Shown: positions 8,738 through 17,695, numbered from the stretch's first letter. The stretch is DNA of 64,000 bases from Ningiella ruwaisensis (GCF_004798935.1 NZ_RAHT01000004.1:310001-374000); one strand, 5' to 3'. Notes: generated from the letters alone by a model not told the origin. Numbers and translations are program-made.

Positions 8738-10006
8738 TTAAGTCACGAGTTGAAAAAGCTTATAAGCGCCAAGACACAATACGACCATCACAACGAAAAT
8801 CCCCAGCATATTGTTCAAACCCGAATTTCGATGCGCGCCCATCAAGCGTTTATTGTTGCACACAATCAGTAAAAGTATAGCTGAAATAGGCAGCAAAATA
8901 GCATTAGTGGCTTGCGCAAGTACAATAAGTACGAAGGGTTTAATGCCAGAAACCGATACCATCACTCCAGTAACTATGATTGAAATACTCACCGCTTTAA
9001 AGCGCCAATCGCTTAGCTGAGCTTGCCATTTAAACAAGCCTGAAATTGCATAGCTCGCTGCCAGAGGTGCGGTAATTGCGCTTGTTAGACCTGCAGCAAA
9101 CAACCCCAGCGCAAAGAATAATTTGGCATATTCGCCTAAAAGCGGCTCCAGTTGGGCAGCGATATTGCTGGTGTCGATGCTTAATCCTGTGGAAAAGTAG
9201 GCCGTTGCTGCTGATGACATGACGGCAAAAGTAACTAAGCCTCCTATTCCAATGGACGCAAAAAGGCCTGCATTACTTTCCATGTTTTGCTGCGTATTTT
9301 GCTCGGTGTTTTCCGCGGTATTTTGTTGCTTGTTTTGTTCTTTATTTTGTAAAGGAAACGCCCTATTACCTAATTCCAGTTGACGATCTCTTGCACTCAT
9401 TCCTGCATGCAAAAATAGATTGTAAGGTACGATCGTGGTGCCGATAATAGCCAATAGCAAGGCAAAATCAGAAAACAGACACGATTCCATTCTTATTCCT
9501 GCGACAAGCGCGGATGTATCTATGCCGGCAACAAACATCAGGCTTATAAAAACCACCGACATAATGCCAACCAGGCAAACCAGAACGGCTTCAATTACTT
9601 TATATGCATTTGATAGCAGCAGGGAAGCGGCGATAATCCCCAGTATTATTGCCCATATTTCAATGCTTAGCCCAAAGCTGGCACTTAGTCCGAGCGCTGC
9701 CCCGGTTAGATTGCCGCCTTCGTATGCCGCATTGCCCACTCCAATTGCTGTACAAATAAGAAAACTTGCCAAAATCTGCCAGAGACGGCTTGATGACTGT
9801 GTAAGAATAGCTTCAGAAAGCCCTATACCTGTTATTCTGCCAAGACGTGATGCCATCTCCTGTAAAACGCAGGTGGCAATTAGAGCAAATACCAAAGCCC
9901 AAACCAATTGATACGCTAATTCAGCGCCTACGATAGAAGCCGTGGTGACAGTACCCGGGCCGATAAAAGCGGCAGTTACAATGAGTCCTTTGACTGCTGA
10001 GCGCAC
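8738..10006 (-). CDS. NRAMP-family metal transporter with altered metal-site motifs
   Basis: Multipass inner-membrane transporter of the NRAMP fold, 422 residues. In standard family members the unwound helices that bind manganese or iron carry DPGN (TM1) and MPH (TM6). Here the corresponding positions read GPGT (IGPGTVTTAS, residues 16-25) and VPYN (IVPYNLFLH, near 192), so the metal-binding Asp, Met and His are missing. The substrate is therefore uncertain. The loop after TM6 holds a Q/N-rich insertion made by 12-base tandem repeats. The start is GTG at 10006 with the ribosome binding site aaggag at 6 bases. It converges on envC and is divergent from the YecA-like gene, with only 36 bases between them. 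Confidence 0.8.
   Translation of the reverse strand: MRSAVKGLIVTAAFIGPGTVTTASIVGAELAYQLVWALVFALIATCVLQEMASRLGRITGIGLSEAILTQSSSRLWQILASFLICTAIGVGNAAYEGGNLTGAALGLSASFGLSIEIWAIILGIIAASLLLSNAYKVIEAVLVCLVGIMSVVFISLMFVAGIDTSALVAGIRMESCLFSDFALLLAIIGTTIVPYNLFLHAGMSARDRQLELGNRAFPLQNKEQNKQQNTAENTEQNTQQNMESNAGLFASIGIGGLVTFAVMSSAATAYFSTGLSIDTSNIAAQLEPLLGEYAKLFFALGLFAAGLTSAITAPLAASYAISGLFKWQAQLSDWRFKAVSISIIVTGVMVSVSGIKPFVLIVLAQATNAILLPISAILLLIVCNNKRLMGAHRNSGLNNMLGIFVVMVVLCLGAYKLFQLVT
9281..9352 (-). repeat. 12-base tandem repeat inside the NRAMP gene
   Basis: Six imperfect 12-base units run end to end. Read on the minus strand they encode tetrapeptides of the form xQNx (for example EQNK, QQNT, TEQN in register). 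They form a hydrophilic loop between two membrane segments. The repeat is in frame, so copy-number change would be tolerated. Unit length and encoded motif match the repeat in cpxA at 1318-1374. Confidence 0.85.
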
Positions 10007-10042
10007 GCTAACTCCTTGATTGTATTTGCGAGTTCTTAAGGT

Positions 10043-10720
10043 ATGATTGCATGTATTGAAACATTAACACAACTGTTTGGCATGACCCTTTCACAATTGT
10101 ATGCAAATAAAGAGCAAGTGCACTTTCTTCACACACAGTATTTTGTTGAGGGGGCGATTACAGGTGCCTGCGCCGTTCCTGAAATTCCGCTACCGGATAC
10201 TTGGCTACCATGGGTAATCAAAACGCATAATAAGATACGCGATAATGAGCAGGCGCAGCAATTGTTTGACGTATTGTTTTCGCATTTTAAGCATGTATTG
10301 GCTGAAATGAAAAGCGCGAAAATGACACTCCCAAATTACGCGAAATTTAAAGATGCCAATGAATCCTTTGAGCTGGAGCAATATTGCAAAGGATTGATGC
10401 TCGCTCACCAGTCAAGCGAATCGGTGTGGCGGCACGCCTGGCAACGTATGCAAAAAAACGAGCCAGAGGCGGCGCCGAAGTTGGCGAAAGATTTGAAACA
10501 CTGTTTGATTGTATTTTCCACATTCGCAGACATCAATGCAGCGATTTCCCAAGCGAAAGAGCGAGGCGATGATATTGAAAAACTTAAAACAAGCTTGCCG
10601 GCAATTGCTGAAACCTTAGATGCTACCCTGACGCAATACGTGACAATATCAGGCAAATTGGCACAGCATCTGCCCAATCAATTCGAGACTTTTGAGCAGA
10701 CACCCCAAAACGCCAGTTAA
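10043..10720 (+). CDS. YecA/YgfB-like protein (UPF0149 family)
   Basis: A protein of 225 residues. It has the features of the UPF0149 family: an N-terminal helix pair with YFVEGAITGACAVPEIPLPDTWLPWV, resembling the LHGFLTG...P..WLP signature, and a second segment EQYCKGLMLAHQ corresponding to the family's WC.GFMLG motif. The C-terminal zinc-binding SEC-C-like tail seen in some YecA proteins is absent. Function in this family is poorly defined. The ATG at 10043 has a purine-rich stretch too close to be an ideal ribosome binding site, so a start further in (ATG at 10082) is possible. Its last four bases overlap the end of hemJ on the other strand. Confidence 0.65.
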   Translation: MIACIETLTQLFGMTLSQLYANKEQVHFLHTQYFVEGAITGACAVPEIPLPDTWLPWVIKTHNKIRDNEQAQQLFDVLFSHFKHVLAEMKSAKMTLPNYAKFKDANESFELEQYCKGLMLAHQSSESVWRHAWQRMQKNEPEAAPKLAKDLKHCLIVFSTFADINAAISQAKERGDDIEKLKTSLPAIAETLDATLTQYVTISGKLAQHLPNQFETFEQTPQNAS

Positions 10721-11145
10721 AACGGTTTTAAGATTGCCAGTACAACGATTGCCAGCAGTGCTAGAACAGGTACTTCATTCAGAAATCGATAAAACCGGGG
10801 GCTGTGCGTGTTGGCATCTTTGGCGAAGACGTTCACCAAATGCCAAAGATACATATGATAAATATAGAACAAGGTAACAATGGTCAGTTTTGCATGAAGC
10901 CAGCCGCTTGCGCGAAGCCAGTCAAGGCCGTAGATGTAGATGATGGCGACACCCAAGACGAGAGTAAGTAAAGCAAACGGGGTGATAAATAACCATAGCC
11001 GTCTCTCCATCACCTTGAATTGTTCGCTTACGCTTTTTTCTCTTGTTTCAGCGTGATAAACAAATAATCGTGGTAAGTAAAAAATACCGGCCATCCAGGC
11101 AATCATAAAAAATACGTGGAAGGCTTTTAGCCATAGTATTGTCAC
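10717..11145 (-). CDS. hemJ: Protoporphyrinogen IX oxidase HemJ
   Basis: Small integral membrane enzyme that oxidises protoporphyrinogen IX to protoporphyrin IX, the penultimate step of heme synthesis. At 142 residues with four hydrophobic helices it has the HemJ (former UPF0093) size. The N-terminus LWLKAFHVFFMIAWMAGIFYLPRLF with the conserved His9, and the later WLHAKL and HMYLW segments, are diagnostic. It lies directly downstream of the CLC gene on the same strand. HemB, an early enzyme of the same pathway, is encoded elsewhere in the window. Confidence 0.9.
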   Translation of the reverse strand: MTILWLKAFHVFFMIAWMAGIFYLPRLFVYHAETREKSVSEQFKVMERRLWLFITPFALLTLVLGVAIIYIYGLDWLRASGWLHAKLTIVTLFYIYHMYLWHLVNVFAKDANTHSPRFYRFLNEVPVLALLAIVVLAILKPF

Positions 11146-11153
11146 ATCAACTC

Positions 11154-12836
11154 CTAATGTTGCTGCCTAAGCAAATAGTTATGCACCATATTCCAGGTGA
11201 TCACGCCAATGATGCTCTGATTATGATCAACAACGATAACCGCACCCTGACGTTTAGTTTGCAACACATCGTGTACATCGGCAATGGTGTGTTGTTCGCT
11301 CAATACAATTGTTTCGTGCATGGTGATAGGTTGTTGGTTGTCGTCTAAACTGATATTCAGCTCAACGATTTTGGCAGAAGATAATTTGTCCGAAGCCTGA
11401 TTGATGACCGTTTTATCTGGATGCGCCTGCAAAAAGTCATAGAGATCTTTGTCTTGCGCCATGCTGAAATGTTTAATATCCGTTTTCATCATTGCCAAGA
11501 CACCGGTTTGCTGCAGCATGTCCCGAATAGGAGAAGTAGTGTAGGGCAAGTTTTGATAATCAAGCTGCTGAATAAAGACAGATTTATTGTTGCATAGCTG
11601 CTTTGCAGTCACATAAGCACTCACGATTACAATCATCGAGGGCAAAACAGCTTGTGGACTGGCTGCCAATTCCATTGCCGCTGAAAGTGCCGCCATAGGG
11701 GCATGTAATACAGCCGCTAAAAAGCCTGCCAAACCTAATAGAGCATAGGTAGTGGTCATATCATGCTCAATAATTACATTAAGCGGTTGCAGTAATAACA
11801 CACCTAAAAGCATGCCAATTACCATCACCGCGCCAATGATGCCACCTGGAACACCAAGTGCAATCGCTACCACCGCTAAAAAGAATTTGGCGGCAAATAT
11901 AGCGACAAGAAAGCTCACCTCAAAATCACTGGTCAGTAGTTTATCCACATTTATAAACTCTGCGCCTAAGCTTTGCGGCATAAAGTAGCCCATGGTACCG
12001 GTTATAACAGCTGCAATTAGCAGTCTACCAATCATATTAACCGGTCTGAAAATTTGCATCGTCCACATCAGCTGCTTATTGAACGCAGACGCGAAAATGC
12101 CGATGATTGCGCCCATCAACACTAGATAGGGAAGCTGACTGACTGCAACCGGCTCAAAATTTAAAAAGCTCAGTTCACTTACATCGCCGAACACGGCGCG
12201 GGTGAGCACCGAACCGCATGCAGCAGCAAGCATGATGGGAATAAAAATATGGACCTTATATTCCCTAAGCACTACTTCCATAACAAAAATTACTGCAGCG
12301 AAAGGGGTATTAAATGCTGCGGAAATTCCTGCTGCAATGCCGCAACCAGCCAGGATGCGTAGACTGTTAAAAGGCAAACGTAAAAATCGACCGACATAAT
12401 GACTGGCAGAAGCAGCCAAATGAACAGTTGGCCCCTCTTTACCTACTACAAAGCCGCTTGCTAAGGCTAATATGCCGCCAAAAAACTGATTGATTGTTGT
12501 GCGAAGAGGTATGTGGCCGTAAAACTGTTTTACACGGTGAATAACGAAAGGAATTCCCATTCGATAGTGTTTGAATCCGGTAAATTTCGCCACGATAATA
12601 ATTAGGATGACAGCAATAATAGGCAATGCGAGACGATGAACATCATCTAAATGCGCGTAATTGCCGATTCCGTCAAGCAAAGACACGTGCAATAATGACA
12701 AGATTAAACGAAATATAATGATCACAAACGCAGCTATTAATCCGCCTGCAAGCCCAACCAGGCAGAGTTGAACAGATGTGCTCGGGTGCGAGAGCGCCGC
12801 GCGAAGCGACTGCAACATTTGTGAACGTGACGACAT
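11154..12836 (-). CDS. CLC-family anion channel/antiporter with C-terminal CBS domains
   Basis: Inner-membrane protein of the CLC fold, about 560 residues, with roughly 440 residues of membrane domain followed by CBS-type regulatory sequence (two repeats near 430-560). The gating glutamate motif is present as GKEGPTVHL. The canonical chloride-coordinating GSGIP at the start of helix D reads RMGIP, so the central serine is a Met, and the helix N motif reads GVPGG. These changes make chloride selectivity uncertain. I placed the start at ATG 12836 because the ribosome binding site aaaggtgat sits at the right distance; GTG at 12845 is the longer alternative. It is divergent from the gene at 12897. 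Confidence 0.85.
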   Translation of the reverse strand: MSSRSQMLQSLRAALSHPSTSVQLCLVGLAGGLIAAFVIIIFRLILSLLHVSLLDGIGNYAHLDDVHRLALPIIAVILIIIVAKFTGFKHYRMGIPFVIHRVKQFYGHIPLRTTINQFFGGILALASGFVVGKEGPTVHLAASASHYVGRFLRLPFNSLRILAGCGIAAGISAAFNTPFAAVIFVMEVVLREYKVHIFIPIMLAAACGSVLTRAVFGDVSELSFLNFEPVAVSQLPYLVLMGAIIGIFASAFNKQLMWTMQIFRPVNMIGRLLIAAVITGTMGYFMPQSLGAEFINVDKLLTSDFEVSFLVAIFAAKFFLAVVAIALGVPGGIIGAVMVIGMLLGVLLLQPLNVIIEHDMTTTYALLGLAGFLAAVLHAPMAALSAAMELAASPQAVLPSMIVIVSAYVTAKQLCNNKSVFIQQLDYQNLPYTTSPIRDMLQQTGVLAMMKTDIKHFSMAQDKDLYDFLQAHPDKTVINQASDKLSSAKIVELNISLDDNQQPITMHETIVLSEQHTIADVHDVLQTKRQGAVIVVDHNQSIIGVITWNMVHNYLLRQQH

Positions 12837-12896
12837 GCTTATCACCTTTTAATGAAGGGACAAGCATATCATAATCCCTTGATAAAGGAGAGGTTT

Positions 12897-13619
12897 TTGA
12901 TTTTTGGAATTGATAAAAGGCGTTTAGGCTTTGTCAGATTTTATGGGGTGATTCTGCTCATTATTGGTCTTATTTTTTATTTGGGATATGTCACAGCGTC
13001 TTGGCAGGGACAGCAGCAGAGCAATAATTTACAGATACTACAGCAAAACGTTAAAACGCTTACTGAAGAGAATCAGCAACTACTTTCACAAATTAACAGC
13101 AATAAAATAGCGCTGGATGTTGCAAATTTGGCTAACCAGCAGCATCAAAAAACTCTCATGGAAGCAAAGCAGCAAATTTCACAGTTGAAAGAGCAGTTAG
13201 GCTTTTATCAGCGTGTTATGGCACCAGAACTAACGCAGGACGGGTTTGTTGTCGAGCGCCTTGAAGTCAGTCCTACGCCCGTGAACAATACTTTTTCGCT
13301 AAGTATGGTGTTGCTTCAGCACGAAAATATAAAAGCGAGTGTGAGCGGAGAGCTTGAAATTTGGGTTCATGGTGCATTAAACGGTAATTCGCAGCAATAT
13401 GACTTCTCCACTCTGATGTCTGGAGGTGATGAACCATTAAAGTTTGGTTTTAAATATTTTCAGGTCATTTCCCGATCGTTTACTATCCCTGAAAATTTTA
13501 TCGTTGAACGCTTTGAAATTCGAGCAAGTGTCTATAAATATAAACGCAAGCAGGGTGACTACAATACAAGTATTACCTGGAATGAAGCCCTCAGTACTGA
13601 AGAGAGCACCACAGAGTGA
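12897..13619 (+). CDS. Membrane-anchored coiled-coil protein (DUF6776-like)
   Basis: Unnamed protein of about 240 residues with a short cytoplasmic N-terminus, one transmembrane helix (FVRFYGVILLIIGLIFYLGYV), a Gln-rich coiled coil and a C-terminal beta-rich domain. It resembles the family found next to erpA and bactofilin genes in gammaproteobacteria, though no bactofilin gene is present here. The start is judged to be TTG at 12897 because aaaggagagg stands directly before it. An in-frame ATG at 12852 lacks such a site and would overlap the promoter region of the divergent CLC gene. It lies upstream of erpA with a 118-base gap. Function unknown. Confidence 0.7.
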   Translation: MIFGIDKRRLGFVRFYGVILLIIGLIFYLGYVTASWQGQQQSNNLQILQQNVKTLTEENQQLLSQINSNKIALDVANLANQQHQKTLMEAKQQISQLKEQLGFYQRVMAPELTQDGFVVERLEVSPTPVNNTFSLSMVLLQHENIKASVSGELEIWVHGALNGNSQQYDFSTLMSGGDEPLKFGFKYFQVISRSFTIPENFIVERFEIRASVYKYKRKQGDYNTSITWNEALSTEESTTE

Positions 13620-13737
13620 ATACTTGATTAAACTAGTCAGGTATTAGATAATCCCGCACTCTTATGAAAGATAAGATAATCGATAAAGGGTGCAATGCTG
13701 TTTTGTTAAATATGCAAAGTATCTCGGAGAGCAATAG

Positions 13738-14082
13738 ATGTCTGTAGAAACGGCTATGCCGATTGAATTTTCTGATGCGGCGGCGAAGAAAGTCAAAACT
13801 TTGATAGCAGAGGAAGAGAACCCAAACCTTAAATTACGCGTTTATGTTACTGGCGGCGGTTGTTCCGGCTTTCAATATGGCTTCACTTTTGATGAAAAAG
13901 TAAACGAAGGTGATATGACGATTGAAAAAGAAAGCGTTACGCTAGTGGTTGATCCTATGAGCCTGCAATATCTTGTGGGTGGCATTGTAGACTACACTGA
14001 GGGTTTGGAAGGATCGCGCTTTTTGGTAAACAATCCAAATGCGACAACAACTTGTGGGTGTGGTGCGTCCTTCAGTATTTAG
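13738..14082 (+). CDS. erpA: Iron-sulfur cluster insertion protein ErpA
   Basis: A-type carrier that delivers [4Fe-4S] clusters to apoproteins, including isoprenoid synthesis enzymes. It is 114 residues long with the three cluster ligands Cys42 ([11 protein letters not shown]), Cys106 and Cys108 (TTCGCGASF) in place. ErpA rather than IscA is indicated by the N-terminal extension, the [14 protein letters not shown] segment and solitary location outside an isc operon. The ribosome binding site cggag lies 9 bases before the ATG. Confidence 0.96.
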   Translation: MSVETAMPIEFSDAAAKKVKTLIAEEENPNLKLRVYVTGGGCSGFQYGFTFDEKVNEGDMTIEKESVTLVVDPMSLQYLVGGIVDYTEGLEGSRFLVNNPNATTTCGCGASFSI

Positions 14083-14134
14083 TATTCCATACACTGCAAG
14101 CTCAACAAGCGGGTTTTACATTTAAGGAACAATT

Positions 14135-14710
14135 ATGAAATTGTACGGATCGAAACCTAGTCCATATGTGCGACGACTACGGCTGTTAATGGCTGAAATT
14201 GAGCATGAGTTTGTGGTGGTAGATATTTACGCACCAAAAGATAGAGCAATGCTTAAAAAGCATAATCCTACCTTAAAAATCCCTATGCTGGATGACAATA
14301 CGCAAATCGTATTGGATTCGCGGGTCATCTTTAATTATTTAGCCGATAAGGGCTTAGTAGAATCCATCAATGTTGAGCAAGAAAACTTGCTTACTGAGGT
14401 GGATGCAGCAGGTGATTCTTTTGTGCAGATGTTTTTACTGAAACGTTCAGGAATTGATACCGAGGCTGACGCGCTTTATTTTAAACTACAGCGCGAGCGC
14501 ATTGAAGCGGTGTTTGAGCATCTTGAGCATATGGTGAATACTCAAGCTTTCAAAGAGTGGCATTTCTTGTGTATGAGTTTGTTTGCACTCATTGACTGGC
14601 TTGCGTTCAGAGAGTTGTTTGAGCTGTCTTCCTATCCAAATTTAATGGACTTCCATCAGCGCTGTTTGAGTATTGAGAGCGTGCAACAGACCGATCCAAG
14701 AAAAGACTAA
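14135..14710 (+). CDS. Glutathione S-transferase-like protein
   Basis: A 191-residue protein with an N-terminal thioredoxin-like GST domain. The N-terminus MKLYGSKPSPYVRRLRLLMAE carries Ser in the catalytic loop, and the cis-Pro segment LKIPML and the DSRVIFNYL helix follow. An all-helical C-terminal half follows with a weak GST C signature (IDWLAFRELF). This is the build of stress-related GST-like proteins (YfcF/YibF/SspA relatives); the substrate is unknown. It follows erpA by 52 bases and may be co-transcribed. Confidence 0.78.
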   Translation: MKLYGSKPSPYVRRLRLLMAEIEHEFVVVDIYAPKDRAMLKKHNPTLKIPMLDDNTQIVLDSRVIFNYLADKGLVESINVEQENLLTEVDAAGDSFVQMFLLKRSGIDTEADALYFKLQRERIEAVFEHLEHMVNTQAFKEWHFLCMSLFALIDWLAFRELFELSSYPNLMDFHQRCLSIESVQQTDPRKD

Positions 14711-14734
14711 GCAAAATCCCTGAAATTTTTTTAA

Positions 14735-14771
14735 TGCCTTTGTACAAGCAATGATATACTTGTCGAAGGCA
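14735..14771 (+). terminator. Possible stem-loop terminator after the GST-like gene
   Basis: An interrupted inverted repeat (tgcctt...aaggca outer, acaag...cttgt inner) is followed a few bases later by aaaatattttt. The stem has an internal mismatch, so it is a weak candidate. It stands between the GST-like gene and tatA. Confidence 0.35.
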
Positions 14772-14916
14772 AAATATTTTTGCGATGGTGTAGACTCAAA
14801 CTTAATAATCCTATAAGAGTCTTTGAAATAATTAGGTGTTTTTGTTCATTAGTGTCAATTACTTAGCTAATGATTGGAAACACCTATCAACATTGTGCAG
14901 TTTTAAGGGAGTCGCT

Positions 14917-15192
14917 ATGGGTGGCATAAGCGTTTGGCAAATATTAATTGTTCTTTTAATTGTGGTACTTCTGTTCGGAACAAAAAAGTTGAGAAATGTT
15001 GGAACGGATTTAGGATCGGCGTTTAAAGGCTTTAAAAAAGCCATAAGTGAAGATGACGACAAGAAGTCAGAAGAGAGCGCTTCACAAGATGCTGATTTTC
15101 AAGCCGTCGAAGACAAAAAAACATCGCCTACTAATCAGACAACTGCCGAAAAAGACACAAAAAGCACTGAAAAAGCGACGACTAAAGACTAG
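14917..15192 (+). CDS. tatA: Twin-arginine translocase subunit TatA
   Basis: Pore-forming subunit of the Tat pathway, which exports folded proteins across the inner membrane. It is 91 residues, with the N-terminal helix [19 protein letters not shown], the [21 protein letters not shown] hinge and amphipathic helix, and an acidic, Lys-rich C-terminal tail. I chose ATG 14917 because aaggga stands 7 bases before it and the protein then begins exactly at the conserved MGGIS; longer starts would add sequence unlike the family. First gene of tatA-tatB-tatC, 5 bases before tatB. Confidence 0.95.
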   Translation: MGGISVWQILIVLLIVVLLFGTKKLRNVGTDLGSAFKGFKKAISEDDDKKSEESASQDADFQAVEDKKTSPTNQTTAEKDTKSTEKATTKD

Positions 15193-15197
15193 TACCT

Positions 15198-15578
15198 ATG
15201 TTTGATATTGGCTTTTGGGAAATCTTGGTCATTGGTGTTATTGCCTTATTGGTGATTGGCCCGGAGCGTTTACCTTCGTTTATTCGCTCAACTGCGGATA
15301 CCATAAAAAGTATCAAAAGCGTTGCCAATGGTTTTAAGCAAGAAGTTTCCGAGCAGCTAAAAACCCACGAACTGCATGAAAATCTCAAGAAAGCTGAAAA
15401 GCTTGGTATGGATAATATTGGCGGTGATATTAAAAAAAGCGTTGATGAGCTAAAGCGCGCAGCGGAATCCGTTCAGCGTCCTTATAAGTCGGAAAACAAA
15501 ACGAGAACGGGTGAACAAGCGAAAGACAACGCGCCTGATGCAAGTCCAAAAGTCGCTGATGAAGACGATAAGAAATGA
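15198..15578 (+). CDS. tatB: Twin-arginine translocase subunit TatB
   Basis: Tat receptor-complex subunit, 126 residues. The N-terminus [26 protein letters not shown], with the conserved Glu8 in the membrane and the GPERLP hinge, is the TatB hallmark. A long amphipathic and charged tail follows. Its stop overlaps the tatC start by 4 bases, so translation is probably coupled. Confidence 0.96.
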   Translation: MFDIGFWEILVIGVIALLVIGPERLPSFIRSTADTIKSIKSVANGFKQEVSEQLKTHELHENLKKAEKLGMDNIGGDIKKSVDELKRAAESVQRPYKSENKTRTGEQAKDNAPDASPKVADEDDKK

Positions 15579-16336
15579 GTGAACCCAGCAGTTTTATTTC
15601 GCATTTAATTGAACTACGCACCAGAATACTGAGAGCATTGCTGGCAGTATTTATTGTTTTTTTATGCTTGTTTTATTTTGCGCAAGATATTTATGCCTAC
15701 ATAGCCGAACCTTTGGTTGCCGCCATGCCAGTAGGGGCTAGTATGATAGCTACCGATGTGGCATCACCGTTTTTGGCTCCCTTTAAGCTAACGCTTGTTC
15801 TCTCCTTTTTTATCGCGATCCCCGTTGTACTCTATCAGGTGTGGGGTTTTGTTGCTCCAGGGTTATATCGCAACGAGAAAAAGCTTATTGCGCCTTTGCT
15901 TATAAGCAGCACGCTATTATTTTATGCGGGAATGGCGTTTGCTTATTATGTTGTTTTTCCGCTTGCATTTATGTTCTTCAACAGTGTTGCACCGGACGGA
16001 GTGCTAATCAGTACCGATATATCCAGCTATCTAAATTTTGTATTAAAACTGTTTTTTGCCTTTGGCGTTGCCTTTGAAATACCTGTCGCCATTATTTTGA
16101 TGTGCTGGACAGGCGTAACCACACCTGCAAGTTTAAGAAAAAAGCGCCCCTATGTGATTGTGGGTGTGTTTGTGGTGGGTATGTTAATGACACCGCCTGA
16201 CGTTATTTCCCAAACGCTTCTTGCCTTACCCATGTGGTTGCTTTTTGAAATAGGTGTACTAGTTGGCGGTTTGTATACTAAAAAACGCGAGCAGGGAGAG
16301 GAAGCAGAGTCTCAAACGGAGGAAAGTCATGAATAA
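15575..16336 (+). CDS. tatC: Twin-arginine translocase subunit TatC
   Basis: Six-helix inner-membrane receptor that binds the twin-arginine signal peptide. It is 253 residues; conserved patches are [15 protein letters not shown] at the N-terminus, [17 protein letters not shown], the [13 protein letters not shown] loop and the [13 protein letters not shown] segment with its conserved Glu. It overlaps tatB by 4 bases and the next gene starts within its last codons, so the whole cluster looks like one transcript. Confidence 0.97.
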   Translation: MSEPSSFISHLIELRTRILRALLAVFIVFLCLFYFAQDIYAYIAEPLVAAMPVGASMIATDVASPFLAPFKLTLVLSFFIAIPVVLYQVWGFVAPGLYRNEKKLIAPLLISSTLLFYAGMAFAYYVVFPLAFMFFNSVAPDGVLISTDISSYLNFVLKLFFAFGVAFEIPVAIILMCWTGVTTPASLRKKRPYVIVGVFVVGMLMTPPDVISQTLLALPMWLLFEIGVLVGGLYTKKREQGEEAESQTEESHE

Positions 16337-16886
16337 GCGCTTTAATGCAAGCTGTCTGGTGATATCGCTTAAAAGTTTTTTTATCTGCTGCCTTGCAGTC
16401 CCTGCTTTTGCAAATGAGCATGAATCTTCAATGACGAGCCGCGTTGAGGCTTGTATTCAGATAGAGGAAGATAAAGCGCGTTTAGCCTGTTACGACAAAG
16501 TCTTTAGAGCAACAGTAAATGGACAAAGCATCAACACGAGCATCACAGACGCCCCTTTAAATAACAATGGTCTTAGTGAGAGCATAACAGCGGCCCAAAG
16601 CCAGGAAGCGATGATTGAACAATTTGGTGCCGAAGACTTAAAAAAAGATTTTGAAGAAAAAGACACCCTGGAAAGTATTCAAAGTTCAATCGTTGACATA
16701 TCGAAAAACCTTCGCGATGTTCGTACGTTTTATCTTGCCAACGGACAAGCATGGCGTGAAAAGCAAACCAGTCGCGCACCTTTTAGGGAAGATGACACGA
16801 TTATCATTGAAAAGGGTGCGCTAACTTCTCATTATTTGAAGCGCTCCGGCTCTAATCGCAGAGTGCTTGTCGAGCGTGTAAAGTAA
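16329..16886 (+). CDS. Unnamed secreted protein encoded between tatC and tatD
   Basis: Unrecognised 185-residue protein with a signal peptide (about residues 1-28, ending PAFANE). The mature part starts with [18 protein letters not shown], a CxxIx...RLACYD signature also found at the start of several periplasmic proteins of unknown role, including type VI accessory proteins. The C-terminal domain has an NGQAWRE segment and ends in a basic RRVLVERVK. The start at 16329 is supported by ggaggaaag at the correct distance; a longer frame begins at 16263. It overlaps tatC by 8 bases and abuts tatD, which suggests an envelope role. No function is assigned. Confidence 0.7.
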   Translation: MNKRFNASCLVISLKSFFICCLAVPAFANEHESSMTSRVEACIQIEEDKARLACYDKVFRATVNGQSINTSITDAPLNNNGLSESITAAQSQEAMIEQFGAEDLKKDFEEKDTLESIQSSIVDISKNLRDVRTFYLANGQAWREKQTSRAPFREDDTIIIEKGALTSHYLKRSGSNRRVLVERVK

Positions 16887-17684
16887 GTGAGGTGGTTTGA
16901 TACCGGTGTCAACTTACTTGACCCGCGTTTCGATATTCTTCAAGTTTTAGACGAGAGTAAATTGGCCGGCGTCAGTGATATCCTCGTTATCTCGAGTGAT
17001 ATTGAAGAGTCTTTCGCCGCTCGAGACTTGTGTCGTAAAATCAATACCGAGCAATCAACGCAAGCATCCCCTATTTTCCTCCATCAAACGGCGGGTGTTC
17101 ATCCTCACTATGCAGAACAAGCCGATCCAGTCACTTGGGCTAAACTTGAGCAGATTTTAGCCGATAATACGATAAGTGCTGTAGGCGAATGCGGGCTTGA
17201 TTTTAATCGCAATTATTCCAGTCCACAGGCGCAACTCAAGGCTTTTGACGTGCAGTTGCAGTTAGCAAAAAGTCTTAACAAAGGCGTCTACTTGCATGAG
17301 CGGGAAGCGTTTGAAAAGCAACATGGTATGTTAAAGCATGTCAGTAGTAGCTTGCCGTTTAAGGTAGCTCATTGTTTTACAGGTACAGTTGAACAATTAA
17401 AAGCCTATTTGGCGCTTGATTGTTATATCGGTATAACTGGCTGGGTTTGCGACGACAAACGAGGTCAGACCCTTCAAGACGCTGTAAAAGTGCTCCCGCT
17501 AGAACGAATACTGCTTGAAACAGATGCCCCTTATCTTTTTCCGAAGACGCTCAGGCCACGGCAAAGAGATAATGCGCCAAAATATTTATCAGCTATTGCG
17601 CAAAAAGTAGCTGAACTTAAAGGCATTAGCGTGGGTGAAGTTGCGCTAGCTGCTTATGAGAATGCGTGTTCTCTATTTAAATAA
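16887..17684 (+). CDS. tatD: TatD family metal-dependent DNase
   Basis: Metal-dependent hydrolase of the TatD subfamily; E. coli TatD is a 3'-5' exonuclease and is not needed for Tat transport despite its location. It is 265 residues. Diagnostic sequences are DTGVNLL at the N-terminus, GVHPHYAE, ECGLDFNRNYSSP, HCFTGT, GITGWVCDDKRG and ETDAPYLFP, which contain the metal ligands. The start is GTG at 16887, immediately after the preceding stop codon, so expression likely depends on upstream translation. Confidence 0.93.
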   Translation: MRWFDTGVNLLDPRFDILQVLDESKLAGVSDILVISSDIEESFAARDLCRKINTEQSTQASPIFLHQTAGVHPHYAEQADPVTWAKLEQILADNTISAVGECGLDFNRNYSSPQAQLKAFDVQLQLAKSLNKGVYLHEREAFEKQHGMLKHVSSSLPFKVAHCFTGTVEQLKAYLALDCYIGITGWVCDDKRGQTLQDAVKVLPLERILLETDAPYLFPKTLRPRQRDNAPKYLSAIAQKVAELKGISVGEVALAAYENACSLFK

Positions 17685-17695
17685 AGAGGAAGTCA

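Noticed and set aside
9281-9352. Regular spacing considered as a CRISPR array
   Set aside because: Units are 12 bases with no spacers, in frame inside a membrane-protein gene, and no cas genes are present.
12837-12896. Fluoride riboswitch sought between the CLC gene and the divergent DUF6776-like gene
   Set aside because: The gap is about 60 bases, mostly ribosome binding sites, and I could not see the conserved fluoride-aptamer pairing.
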